Below, piece after piece: positions 44,247 to 52,339 of a stretch of DNA of 64,000 nt. Made by a program: the position numbers and the translations under genes. The notes under the pieces were generated by a model. It did no database searches. It had not been told where the DNA came from and saw nothing but the letters and a program-made list of their open reading frames with translations. Origin of the DNA: Nibricoccus aquaticus (GTDB taxonomy: Bacteria > Verrucomicrobiota > Verrucomicrobiia > Opitutales > Opitutaceae); contig NZ_CP023344.1 in NCBI RefSeq assembly GCF_002310495.1, forward strand, positions 4,357,501 through 4,421,500, given 5' to 3'. Numbering within the stretch: position 1 is the first letter of the stretch; every line of letters begins with the position of its first letter.

Positions 44247-45002
44247 ATGAGTGATCCTGTGCGCCAGCTTCTTACCGGTCGTTGCATTGTCGTGACCGGC
44301 TCCACTCGCGGGATCGGTCGCGGGATCGCGCAGCGTTTGATCGCATCGGGCGCGCGCGTGGGGATTCACGGGCGCAATGCCGAGGCGGTGGCGAAAACGG
44401 TGGCCGAGCTCGGCGCGGAAAACGCGATCGCACTGCCTGCGGATTTCGCGGAGCCGGATGCGGCGAAGAAGCTCGTGGAGAGTTTCGTGGCGCAGGCCGG
44501 GCGGATCGACGGGCTCGTGAACAATGCGGGTGGCGGCAAGGCCGTGGCGTTTCGCGGCCTCACGCTCGATAGCTGGCGGGAGACTTTTCGTGTGAATCTG
44601 GAGTCGGCGATGCTGGCCGCGCAGTCGGCTTACGTTGTGATGAGAAAACAGAAATCGGGTGCGATCGTGAACATCGCTTCGATCTCGGCGCATGGACCGG
44701 GCGGCTGGATGGGCGCAGACTATGCGGCGTCGAAAGCGGCGATGGTGAGCATGACCAAGAGCCTCGCGCTGGAGGCGGCGCGTTTTGGGATTCGCTGCAA
44801 CGCGGTGTCGCCGGGTTTCGTCGAGACGGACATGACGGCGGCGATCAACGAGGAGACGCGGCAAGGGCTGCGCATCCCGCTCGGCCGGCTCGCACGCGCA
44901 GACGAGGTGGCGGCGGTGGTGGCGTTTCTTTTGTCGGATGAAGCCTCTTATCTCACGGGCCAGGTGCTGCACGTGGATGGCGGGCTGTGGATGAACGACT
45001 GA
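44247..45002 (+). CDS. SDR-family 3-ketoacyl-ACP reductase-like protein
   Basis: This 251-residue short-chain dehydrogenase has the NAD(P) motif TGSTRGIGRG, the NNAGGG loop and a catalytic Ser145, Tyr159, Lys163 set (NIASISAHG ... DYAASKAA). Its end, TGQVLHVDGGLWMND, is typical of FabG-like reductases. Position directly before a ketosynthase and an ACP suggests that it reduces a beta-ketoacyl-ACP. It starts at ATG 44247, with 24 bp to the next gene. It may not be the housekeeping FabG. Confidence 0.88.
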   Translation: MSDPVRQLLTGRCIVVTGSTRGIGRGIAQRLIASGARVGIHGRNAEAVAKTVAELGAENAIALPADFAEPDAAKKLVESFVAQAGRIDGLVNNAGGGKAVAFRGLTLDSWRETFRVNLESAMLAAQSAYVVMRKQKSGAIVNIASISAHGPGGWMGADYAASKAAMVSMTKSLALEAARFGIRCNAVSPGFVETDMTAAINEETRQGLRIPLGRLARADEVAAVVAFLLSDEASYLTGQVLHVDGGLWMND

Positions 45003-45026
45003 GCAAGCGATCCGGGAACTAAATAC

Positions 45027-46265
45027 ATGAGCAATCGACGACGTGTGGTGGTGACCGGTTTCGGTCTGGTGACGGCAATCGGCAACGACGAGAAGACTGT
45101 CTGGGAAAACCTGCTCGCGGGCCGCACGGGTGTGCGGAAAGTCCAGCACCACGATCTCTCGGCTAATCACGTTCACAACGGCGGCGAAGTGGACTCGGTG
45201 GCGCTTGAGGCTAGCCTGCCGCCCGGAATGCGGCGCGCGGATCGGTGTTTGAAATTTGCCTTCGAGGCGTCGCGTCAGGCGCTCGCTGCGGCGGGACGTC
45301 TGGTGTGGCCGCCGACGGAGACGCAGGAGATCGGCTCGATCTGGGGCTGCGGGGCGGGGCAGACGCAGGTGCTTCAGGATGCGCACAAATGTTTTTTTGA
45401 AAAAGGTCCAAAGGGAATGCGGCCGAGTACGATTCCCAACGGCATGGCGAACTCGCTCGCGGCGAATATCTCGATCGCGTTCCAGCTGGCGGGCACGAAC
45501 TACGTGATCGCCTCGGCCTGCACGTCGGCATCGAACGCGATGGGCGTGGCGTTCCGTATGATCAGCGAAGGCCACGCGGACGCGGTGCTGTGCGGCGGAG
45601 CGGACACGCCGTTTAACGGCTTTCACTACGCGTGCTGGAATAACCTCGGCGTGCTCTCGAAGATCGCCGAGCCGGAGCGGGCGTTGAGGCCATTCGGCGC
45701 GGATCGCGATGGGACGTTGCTGGGCGAAGGCGCGGGAGCGGTGTTGCTCGAATCGTTGGAAGGCGCGCGCAAACGCGGTGCTCGGATTCGCGGAGAGGTT
45801 GTTGGCTACGGCGAGTCGTCGGATGCGACGCACATCACCGGGCCGTCGGTCGCGGGACAGGCGAAGGCCATCCGCGCGGCTCTGGCGAGCGCCGGGCTGG
45901 AGCCGTCGGCGATCGGTTATATCAACACGCATGGCACGGGCACGGATGCGAACGACTCGACCGAGAGCGCCGCGATCCGCGAGGCGATGGGCACGGCGGC
46001 TGACACGATTCCGGTCGGGGCGATGAAATCGTACTTCGGGCACACGCTCGGCGCGTCGGGCGCGGTTGAAGGAATCGGCACGCTGCTGGCGCTGGAGCAC
46101 GGCGTGATCCCGCCGAATCTGAATCTGGAATCGCCCGATCCGGCGTGTCAGCTGGCGCTCGTCGGCGCGCAGCCCGTGCCGTTCACCTCGGAGTATGCGA
46201 TGAAAAACAGCTTCGGTTTCGGCGGTGGAAATGCTGTGCTCATCCTGCGTCGTTTTTCGGAATAA
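45027..46265 (+). CDS. FabF-like beta-ketoacyl-ACP synthase
   Basis: This 412-residue protein condenses malonyl-ACP with an acyl chain. The thiolase-fold catalytic residues are present: Cys165 in IASACTSASNAMG, His302 in INTHGTGTDAND, Lys334 and His339 in GAMKSYFGHTLGASGA. These make it an active KAS II type rather than a chain-length factor. The GVLSKIAEPERALRPFGADRDGTLLGEGAGAVLLE segment splits across family-typical residues. It is part of an operon with an ACP 33 bp downstream. The adjacent acyltransferase suggests a specialised acyl product rather than bulk fatty acids. Confidence 0.9.
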   Translation: MSNRRRVVVTGFGLVTAIGNDEKTVWENLLAGRTGVRKVQHHDLSANHVHNGGEVDSVALEASLPPGMRRADRCLKFAFEASRQALAAAGRLVWPPTETQEIGSIWGCGAGQTQVLQDAHKCFFEKGPKGMRPSTIPNGMANSLAANISIAFQLAGTNYVIASACTSASNAMGVAFRMISEGHADAVLCGGADTPFNGFHYACWNNLGVLSKIAEPERALRPFGADRDGTLLGEGAGAVLLESLEGARKRGARIRGEVVGYGESSDATHITGPSVAGQAKAIRAALASAGLEPSAIGYINTHGTGTDANDSTESAAIREAMGTAADTIPVGAMKSYFGHTLGASGAVEGIGTLLALEHGVIPPNLNLESPDPACQLALVGAQPVPFTSEYAMKNSFGFGGGNAVLILRRFSE

Positions 46266-46298
46266 GAATAACCACCCGCATCGCTTTCCCCAAAAAAT

Positions 46299-46547
46299 AT
46301 GAGTGCTGAAACAACCCAGGACCGTCTTATCCGCGTATTGAACGATTCCATGCCGCACGCGATGGACCCCAAGACGGTCACTCCGGCGACGGCGCTTAAT
46401 TCCTTCGGCGTCGATTCGCTGGTGCTGATCGATCTGATCTTCGATCTCGAACAGGAGTTCGGCGTGAAACTATCGGCCGAGGATCTCATGAACATGCGGA
46501 CGGTGGGCGATCTCACGGCGTTCATGGACGCGCGCGAAGGCAAATGA
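46299..46547 (+). CDS. Acyl carrier protein
   Basis: This 82-residue acidic protein has the phosphopantetheine site Ser40 in FGVDSLVLIDLIF, followed by DLEQEFGVKL, as in ACP. It lies between the ketosynthase and an acyltransferase and overlaps the latter by 4 bp, so it is probably the dedicated carrier of this operon. It is distinct in sequence from the usual housekeeping ACP (GADSLDTVE). Confidence 0.93.
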   Translation: MSAETTQDRLIRVLNDSMPHAMDPKTVTPATALNSFGVDSLVLIDLIFDLEQEFGVKLSAEDLMNMRTVGDLTAFMDAREGK

Positions 46548-47341
46548 ACGAGACGCAGCCAGCGAGTGAGCCGGCGTCGGTTGGCGGAACGCTGGCGGCG
46601 CAGGAGAAGAAACGCGTGCGCAAGCCGCCGGGATTGTTGAAGCGCGTGTTGATCCGCTACGTGGCGCCGGTGCTGGCGTTCACGTTGATCACATCGCTGC
46701 GGGCGAGCTGGCGGGTGCGCGAGACGGGGCGAGAGAACTTCGACCGCGCGGTCGCTTCGGGGCGCGGGACGGTCGTGGCGTTTTTGCATGGGCGGGCGTT
46801 CATGTTGCTCAACACGATTCGCGGACGGAAACGCGGGCGATGGCTCTCGATGTGTTCGAAGAGTCTCGATGGCGACGGGATGACGAAGCTGGAGCAGTGG
46901 CTGGGGTTTCGCGTGATCCGAGGCTCGTCGGGGCAGGACGGGTTGCAGGCGCTGGTGGATATGATCCGCATGATGCGCGATGAGCCAGGGATGGGGGCGT
47001 GTCTCGCGGTGGATGGATCGCGTGGGCCGCGTGGTGTCGTGCAAGGCGGGATCATCTCGCTGGCGCAACGCACGGGCGGGTTGATCATCCCGGTGACGGT
47101 ATCGCCGAGGCCGGCGTGGATTTTTCGGAAAGCATGGGACCGGACGATGATCGCGAAGCCGTTTGCGCGGATCGATCTGGTGTTTGGCGAGCCGGTGGAA
47201 GTGCCGGCGAAGTTGAAGGCGCCGGAAAGCGAAGCGCTGAGGCTTTTGGTGGAAGAGCGGTTGATCGCGCTGCAGGCGCAGGCGGATGCGATCAGCGGCT
47301 TCGGCGATACGGAGCCGGTGCGGGTGAGCGCGGTGGTTTAA
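46544..47341 (+). CDS. Lysophospholipid/Kdo2-lipid acyltransferase-like protein (DUF374)
   Basis: This 265-residue protein has one hydrophobic segment near residues 40-55 (VLIRYVAPVLAFTLIT). A DUF374-type acyltransferase domain follows: VVAFLHGRAFMLLNTIRG, LGFRVIRGSSGQDGLQALVDMI and VDGSRGPRGVVQGGIISLA, then PVTVSPRPAWIFRKAWDRTMI. DUF374 proteins belong to the lysophospholipid acyltransferase clan. Since it overlaps the ACP gene, it likely takes the acyl chain from this ACP onto a lipid or sugar acceptor. A normal HX4D motif is not seen; the His is in LHGRA. Confidence 0.8.
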   Translation: MNETQPASEPASVGGTLAAQEKKRVRKPPGLLKRVLIRYVAPVLAFTLITSLRASWRVRETGRENFDRAVASGRGTVVAFLHGRAFMLLNTIRGRKRGRWLSMCSKSLDGDGMTKLEQWLGFRVIRGSSGQDGLQALVDMIRMMRDEPGMGACLAVDGSRGPRGVVQGGIISLAQRTGGLIIPVTVSPRPAWIFRKAWDRTMIAKPFARIDLVFGEPVEVPAKLKAPESEALRLLVEERLIALQAQADAISGFGDTEPVRVSAVV

Positions 47342-47425
47342 AGCTGAGGAGCGAGCGGGCAGGCGCTGGAGCGAATGGCGTGGCGAGACTTGACGGGGAT
47401 GCGGTTTCTACGGCGCAGTGGTGCG

Positions 47426-47668
47426 ATGTCTTCGCCGACCGAACAGAATTTCCAGGACTATAAACGGGCCGAAAAAAAGGCGCTCGAACTGCTGGCCGAG
47501 ATGAAGGCGGCCACGCCCAAGAAGGTCGATATCGAGCTGGCACTGCTCGTGGCGATTTTCGAGCTTCACAAAGGCACGGTGCCCGCGGCGACGGTGGCCT
47601 CGATCATCAACGGGCACTTGAAGCAGGTGGTGCCGTTTTACGCGGGGAAGGATAAGGCTGAAAACTAA
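47426..47668 (+). CDS. Small hypothetical protein
   Basis: This 80-residue soluble helical protein starts at ATG 47426 (MSSPTEQNFQDYKRAEKKAL). Its core is DIELALLVAIFELHKGTVPA with a C-terminal INGHLKQVVPFYAGKDKA. I see no known family. A terminator follows directly. It comes 84 bp after the acyltransferase and could be the last gene of that transcript. Confidence 0.6.
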   Translation: MSSPTEQNFQDYKRAEKKALELLAEMKAATPKKVDIELALLVAIFELHKGTVPAATVASIINGHLKQVVPFYAGKDKAEN

Positions 47669-47669
47669 A

Positions 47670-47716
47670 AGGCCGGTCGGCCGCAAAGAGCGGCGCAACC
47701 GGCCTGAGAGTTTTTT
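47670..47716 (+). terminator. Terminator after the acyl-chain operon
   Basis: AGGCCGGT (47670-47677) pairs with ACCGGCCT (47698-47705), with a further GGCCG/CGGC-type inner pairing, and TTTTTT at 47711-47716. Confidence 0.65.
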
Positions 47717-47754
47717 GGCGAGACGATAGCGTCACGCCGGGAAAGGCTTTCCGC

Positions 47755-48099
47755 TTAGTTCAGTGGAGGAGCGCTCTGGTATTCGGCATCACCGAAGCCG
47801 AGGATCGGGTAGAAGACAAAACCGAGGAGCGCGAGGCCGACGCCGAAACCGGCGCCTTTGCCGAAGGCTTTGGCGACGTCGATCGAGACGAGGATAGCAA
47901 TCACGAGGCTAACGATCGGGATGAAGAAGAGGAGCAACCACCAGCCGGGTTTGCCGGCGATTTTGAGGAGGATGTAGACGTTATAGATCGGAACGATGGC
48001 GGCCCAGCCGGGGTGACCGGCTTTGACGAAGACTTTCCAGAAGCCGGCGATGACCAGAACGATGATGGCAAGATAGAGGAGACCGATGACTGCGCCCAT
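47755..48099 (-). CDS. Integral membrane protein (DUF5684-like)
   Basis: This 114-residue protein has about three or four transmembrane helices (AVIGLLYLAIIVLVIAGFWK, GWWLLLFFIPIVSLVIAILV, GVGLALLGFVFYPILGF). The signature KAGHPGWAAIVPIYNVYILLKI and the final GFGDAEY resemble the DUF5684 family often annotated as signal-peptidase-like, though no catalytic Ser/Lys is present. The function is unknown. It is transcribed alone on the minus strand. Confidence 0.7.
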   Translation of the reverse strand: MGAVIGLLYLAIIVLVIAGFWKVFVKAGHPGWAAIVPIYNVYILLKIAGKPGWWLLLFFIPIVSLVIAILVSIDVAKAFGKGAGFGVGLALLGFVFYPILGFGDAEYQSAPPLN

Positions 48100-48291
48100 G
48101 AGGTGATGAGTGTTGGATTAGGGTTTTGGTTAAGCGCGTTCGCCTGAGCGGCGAATGCGATTAACCGGGATGCACGCGGTGGCGAGGGGCGACAAGTGCA
48201 GAATGCACGTGGCGAGTTTCGTGTATCCGGCGCGACTCACGTGCGGAGGGCAATCGGGGCGGAGCGGGCGTGCAGCGCGGGTGTGTCGTGG

Positions 48292-50592
48292 CTATTTAAC
48301 GACAGAGCTGATCGCCAGGGAGTAGAAGGAGTCGCGGGTTTTGATGGCGGAGGCGCGGGCGAGGTAGTCGGGCGCGCGCGCGGGGTATTTTTGCGCGAGG
48401 GCGGCGAGGTAGAGATAGTGGAGGTCGGCGTCGTAGCAGGTGTGCGCGGCGATGCGTGGATCGGGGGCGGACGTGGAGGAATCGGACAGCCAGCCGGCCC
48501 AGGTTTTTTGATCGCTGATGCCTTTGGCGAGTTCGGCTCTGGCGGCGGCGAGCTGACGGGCAGCAGCCTCGGGTTGCTGCGACTGCATGAAGAGGATGTA
48601 GAGCACGAGGCGGCCCGAGACGCCGGCGGACTCGGGGGTTTTGTCGGCAAGCTGCGCGGCGGCGGCGAGGTCGTCCATGAGGACGGATTTCTGGAAAGCC
48701 CAGCCGCTTCCTTCGAGGGAGTTGAGAGCAAGGAGGAGCGCTTCGCGGTTTTGCTGCGCGCAGGCGAGGGCGGTTTTCAGATAGGACTCTCCGGAGTGCC
48801 GGCCGGCGGTATCCATGGGCTGGAGCTTGCCGAGCTTGTCCATGAAGCGGGTGATCTCGGCTCCGGCTTGATCGGCGCGGTCGAGTTTACCGAGGCGGTA
48901 GATGTGTTCGTAGAACGTGTCGTAGGTCGGATTTTTAGCGGCGAGCAGATCGCCGGCTTCCTGTTCGAGGGCGGCGTAGTCTTTGAGGCCGTTGAGGGCA
49001 TCGTTGCGGAGTTGTTTGAACTGGGCGCTGGAGCGGTCGAGCGCGAGTGCCTGGCGTGAGTAATCGAGGGCGCGGGCGAAATCGCCTTCGAGGATGTAAT
49101 GATAGGCGAGCGCGTTGGCGGCGTGAGCCGAGGGTTTGTCGGCTTGGGCGGCGCGTTCGAAGAGGGAGCGGCTTTCGTCGAGGTCATCGACGATGCGGCC
49201 GTAGAGGTAGAGCAGGTTGCTGTCGGCGGGTTCGCGTTCGGTGTAGGCGCGGTAGCGGGCGAGGAGGCCGGAGCCCTCGGGGGTGTTTTCGACAAGGGTC
49301 TGGTAGGCGCGGTGCCATTCGATCTGGACGGGGCGGGCGTCGAGGCGGGGTTCAGCGAGGGCGAGAAACTCCGCGCGCGGGAGAAAGTTGGCTCCGAGGT
49401 AGAGGAGATCGGCGCCTGCGTCGGGGCTGAGGAGTTTCGCGCGGAGATAGCGGTGGAGGGTGGCGGTTTGTTTTTCTTCGAGGAGCAGCTGGATGATTTT
49501 TTGCGGCTCGCGAACTGCGAACTCGGAGACGCGGGTGCGGTAGATCACCGAGCCGTCGGCCGGCGTGGAGATGGTGTCGGGGAAGATCTGAAACGGGAAG
49601 TCGATGGCCTGGTATAGGTGATGAGTGGCGCCGGAATCGAAGCGGTAGCTGACACCGACGTTGTCGGGGGGCTTAGGATACGCGTAGCCGATGCGTTCCC
49701 AGACGAGGACGGCGGACTGGTCGGGGTTGACGACCACGAGAGTGTTGTCGAAAGCGCGGCGGTACCAAGGGACGTCGATCTCGAAGGTGGTGGCGGGGAT
49801 GAATTCACCGCCGGTGGTGGGGGTGATTTTATTTTCGCCGAAGGTGAGCATGTCGGCGCGGACGCGCTGGTGCGGCTTGAGCGTGACGGGCTGGTTGTTG
49901 ATGAGGACGGAGTAGGGCTGATCGAGGCCGCTGAGGAGAAAGGCTTCCTTGGGGCGGGCGGAGATGGCGTCTTGAAGGTACGAGGCGAGGAGGAGGACAA
50001 GGATCGCGGGTACGATCATGACCGGGAGCGACTGCCAGAGGCGATGAGGCGCGCGGGGCTTCGGAGTCTTCTGGAGCTTGAGATGCGCGTCAGCGGCGGC
50101 GGCGATTTTTTCGTCGGAGGACTGGGCGACGGCTTCGAGGTAAACGGCGTCGGCCTCTTTATCGAGGCAGAGGTGGCTGTAGGTGGCGGCGAGCTGGCTG
50201 AGGATTTTGGGATTACGCGCGAAGGCGGCGCGGATCTGCGGGCCGACGCGGGTGAGGGTGGAGCGGGCGTGCAGGCCGGCGATGGCACCGAGGAGTTTGG
50301 AGGCGGCTTCCTCATCGGCGGGCGTGGCGGTGTAGGCGGCGAGTTGGGCGGGGAGCTCGGTGTTTTTGAGCTTGGTCCATTTGCGAAGCGGCATGGTGAG
50401 CGCGCGTTTGCAGTGGGGGCATTCGGAGATGACTTTCTCGGTGCCGAGGGGGATGACGGGGACGAAGTAGAGCGTGAAAAACTTCGAGGAGGTGTAGCTC
50501 TTGAAGTGCCCCTGGGTGTTGCAGGCAGGGCAGGTATCGCGGACGACGTTATGGTCGCGGCGGTTGAAGTATCCCCATCCGTAGATGATCAT
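48292..50592 (-). CDS. Zinc-ribbon/transmembrane/TPR protein of unknown function
   Basis: This 766-residue protein has an N-terminal four-cysteine zinc ribbon (Cys21, Cys24, Cys58, Cys61). A helical region of about 110 residues follows, then one transmembrane helix near 188-207 (LPVMIVPAILVLLLASYL). A beta-rich region of about 230 residues comes next, and then TPR-like helical repeats from about 445 to 600. So the ribbon is probably cytosolic and the bulk periplasmic, or the reverse. The N-terminal ribbon with YFVPVIPLGTEKV resembles a domain at the start of several membrane proteins (zinc-ribbon-15 type). I recognise no full-length family. It stands between two minus-strand genes. Confidence 0.65.
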   Translation of the reverse strand: MIIYGWGYFNRRDHNVVRDTCPACNTQGHFKSYTSSKFFTLYFVPVIPLGTEKVISECPHCKRALTMPLRKWTKLKNTELPAQLAAYTATPADEEAASKLLGAIAGLHARSTLTRVGPQIRAAFARNPKILSQLAATYSHLCLDKEADAVYLEAVAQSSDEKIAAAADAHLKLQKTPKPRAPHRLWQSLPVMIVPAILVLLLASYLQDAISARPKEAFLLSGLDQPYSVLINNQPVTLKPHQRVRADMLTFGENKITPTTGGEFIPATTFEIDVPWYRRAFDNTLVVVNPDQSAVLVWERIGYAYPKPPDNVGVSYRFDSGATHHLYQAIDFPFQIFPDTISTPADGSVIYRTRVSEFAVREPQKIIQLLLEEKQTATLHRYLRAKLLSPDAGADLLYLGANFLPRAEFLALAEPRLDARPVQIEWHRAYQTLVENTPEGSGLLARYRAYTEREPADSNLLYLYGRIVDDLDESRSLFERAAQADKPSAHAANALAYHYILEGDFARALDYSRQALALDRSSAQFKQLRNDALNGLKDYAALEQEAGDLLAAKNPTYDTFYEHIYRLGKLDRADQAGAEITRFMDKLGKLQPMDTAGRHSGESYLKTALACAQQNREALLLALNSLEGSGWAFQKSVLMDDLAAAAQLADKTPESAGVSGRLVLYILFMQSQQPEAAARQLAAARAELAKGISDQKTWAGWLSDSSTSAPDPRIAAHTCYDADLHYLYLAALAQKYPARAPDYLARASAIKTRDSFYSLAISSVVK

Positions 50593-50730
50593 GTGTGTGG
50601 GTTGAGTGCGGGGTTGGCCGGCGCGGGGTGAAGCGACCGGAAGGACGATGCGTAGGGAGAGTGCGGTGACGGATCAAGCGCGCGTTGCGCCGCTGGACTC
50701 AACGCATCGGCGGGCTTGGAGGGTGGACGC

Positions 50731-50758
50731 AAAAAAGCCCGGGAGGCCATCCCGGGCT
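50731..50758 (-). terminator. Terminator for the coiled-coil protein gene
   Basis: Read on the minus strand: AGCCCGGGA-TGGCC-TCCCGGGCT then TTTTT (perfect 9-bp stem). It lies 32 bp after the stop of the gene at 50790. Confidence 0.8.
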
Positions 50759-50789
50759 GGTGGTGACGAGGCGTGAACGCGGTGACGCG

Positions 50790-51362
50790 TTACTTTTTCG
50801 TTTTGGTGGCGGCGGCCTTGACGGCGGCGAGCTCACTTTGGGCGGCGGTGAGTTTGCTTTGCAGATCGGCCAGCTTGGTCTGCGCGTCGGTGACTTGTTT
50901 TTGGAGTTCAACCAAGGAGTCGTCCGATGCTTTTTTGGCTTTCGCCGCTTCGGTGCGGAGCTGGGCGAGCTCGGTCTGGAATTGAGCCGATTCGTTGGTG
51001 GCTTTTTCAAGCTGGTTCTTGAATGACTCGGCAGAAGTTTTCGCGGCGTCGGATTGTTTTTTGATCTCCTGAAGTTCTTTCTGTCCGTCGTTGAGCTGGG
51101 TCTGGAGGAGGACTTTTTCGTCGGCTAATTGTTTCTGGAGCTGAGCGGCTTTGGCGGACTCGTCCTCGACCTGTTTTTGCAGCGCGCTTTTTTCGGCGCG
51201 GGTTTGATCAAGCTGCAGCTGGAGTTCGGCGGACTTCGCATTCGCGGTGTTAAGTCTTCCTGGGAAAACGACCAGCATACCGACTGTCGCAATCGCGAGG
51301 ACAACAATGAGGATGGTGGCGGCGGAAGCCTGCCGTGATTTACTGGAATGTATGGCTTTCAT
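50790..51362 (-). CDS. Membrane-anchored coiled-coil protein
   Basis: This 190-residue protein has a short basic N-terminus, a transmembrane anchor near residues 15-34 (ATILIVVLAIATVGMLVVF) and a continuous coiled coil of about 150 residues. The coiled coil is rich in Lys, Gln, Glu and Ala (QLQLDQTRAEKSALQKQVED style heptads). It ends with an Ala/Lys tail. Such proteins may act as periplasmic spacers or scaffolds, but no function can be assigned. It is monocistronic with its own terminator. Confidence 0.7.
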   Translation of the reverse strand: MKAIHSSKSRQASAATILIVVLAIATVGMLVVFPGRLNTANAKSAELQLQLDQTRAEKSALQKQVEDESAKAAQLQKQLADEKVLLQTQLNDGQKELQEIKKQSDAAKTSAESFKNQLEKATNESAQFQTELAQLRTEAAKAKKASDDSLVELQKQVTDAQTKLADLQSKLTAAQSELAAVKAAATKTKK

Positions 51363-51538
51363 AGGCCTCGTTCGTACGCAGTGAGGGCGATTGGTTCACC
51401 GGAAATTCCCGAGTTCTGAGACGGGAAATTTTCTTACTGGGGATGCTCGCAGCACACCGCTTGCACGTGACGCACGTCTTCCTAAAGATGATTTCACGTG
51501 AATTCATTTTTTAAGAACCCGCGGAAGGAATGTCGGCG

Positions 51539-52204
51539 ATGAGCGAGCAACGGCCGATGGCGAAGCGTGAGGTGCAGTGCGCGGATGCGATTCCGTGGAT
51601 GCGGGAGAGGGGTGTGATCGAGGGAGCGTGCGCGGTGACGTCACTGCCGGATGTGTCGGAAGTGGGGCTGGCGCTGCCGGTGTGGCGCGCGTGGTTTCTC
51701 GATGCGGTGAGTTTAGTGATCAACGCGGTGCCGGAAGAAAGCGCGGCGGTGTTTTTCCAGTCGGATATCAAACACGACGGTGTGTGGATCGACAAAGGCG
51801 CGCTCGTGACGCGGGCGGCAGAGGATGCGGGGGCGGCGATTTTATTCCACAAGATCGTGTGCAGGCGTCCGCCGGGGATGCTGACGATGGGGCGGCCGGG
51901 GTTCACGCACTTCATCGCGGTATCGCGGAAAATGAAGTGCCCGGATGTGCTGCCGATTCCGGATGTGATCGTGGATGCGGGGCGACAGCCGTGGGTGCGG
52001 GCGATGGGTGTGCGCGCGGCGGGACATGCGGTGCGGTTCGCGAAAGAGCAGGTGGGCGCGACGCTGGTGGTCGATCCATTTTGCGGAGTCGGTACAGTGC
52101 TAGCGGCGGCGAATGCGTTGGGGCTCGATGCGCTTGGCGTGGAGAAGGCGCGGAAGCGGGCTGAGCAGGCGAGGGCGCTCGAAATTTCTGAGACGGAACT
52201 CTAG
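51539..52204 (+). CDS. Class I SAM-dependent methyltransferase with an unusual TSLPD motif
   Basis: This 221-residue protein has a motif-I-type VVDPFCGVGTVLAAANALG (residues 177-195), the SAM-binding loop typical of N6/N4-adenine or RNA methyltransferases. It is C-terminal in the sequence. The (D/N)PP(Y/F) catalytic motif would be expected upstream, but the corresponding place reads VTSLPDVSE (33-41). That order resembles the beta-class permutation. The target (DNA, RNA or protein) is unclear. The start at 51539 is preferred because GGAAGGA lies about 10 bases upstream; 51530 is also in frame. Confidence 0.65.
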   Translation: MSEQRPMAKREVQCADAIPWMRERGVIEGACAVTSLPDVSEVGLALPVWRAWFLDAVSLVINAVPEESAAVFFQSDIKHDGVWIDKGALVTRAAEDAGAAILFHKIVCRRPPGMLTMGRPGFTHFIAVSRKMKCPDVLPIPDVIVDAGRQPWVRAMGVRAAGHAVRFAKEQVGATLVVDPFCGVGTVLAAANALGLDALGVEKARKRAEQARALEISETEL

Positions 52205-52339
52205 GCGAGACTATCGGGAAACCGCTCTGCGGCGTAGTATGAGGCAGCCTGTTTTTTGAAGGAGTTTCACCTAAACAGGTGTTCAGCTTCGCGGTTGTGT
52301 GCGCTCTCGTTTTTCAAGCCACGCGGCCAGATCCATCTC

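Noticed and set aside
44241-46358. 705-residue open frame on the minus strand
   Set aside because: Antisense to the SDR and FabF-like genes; Arg/His-rich shadow with no domain.
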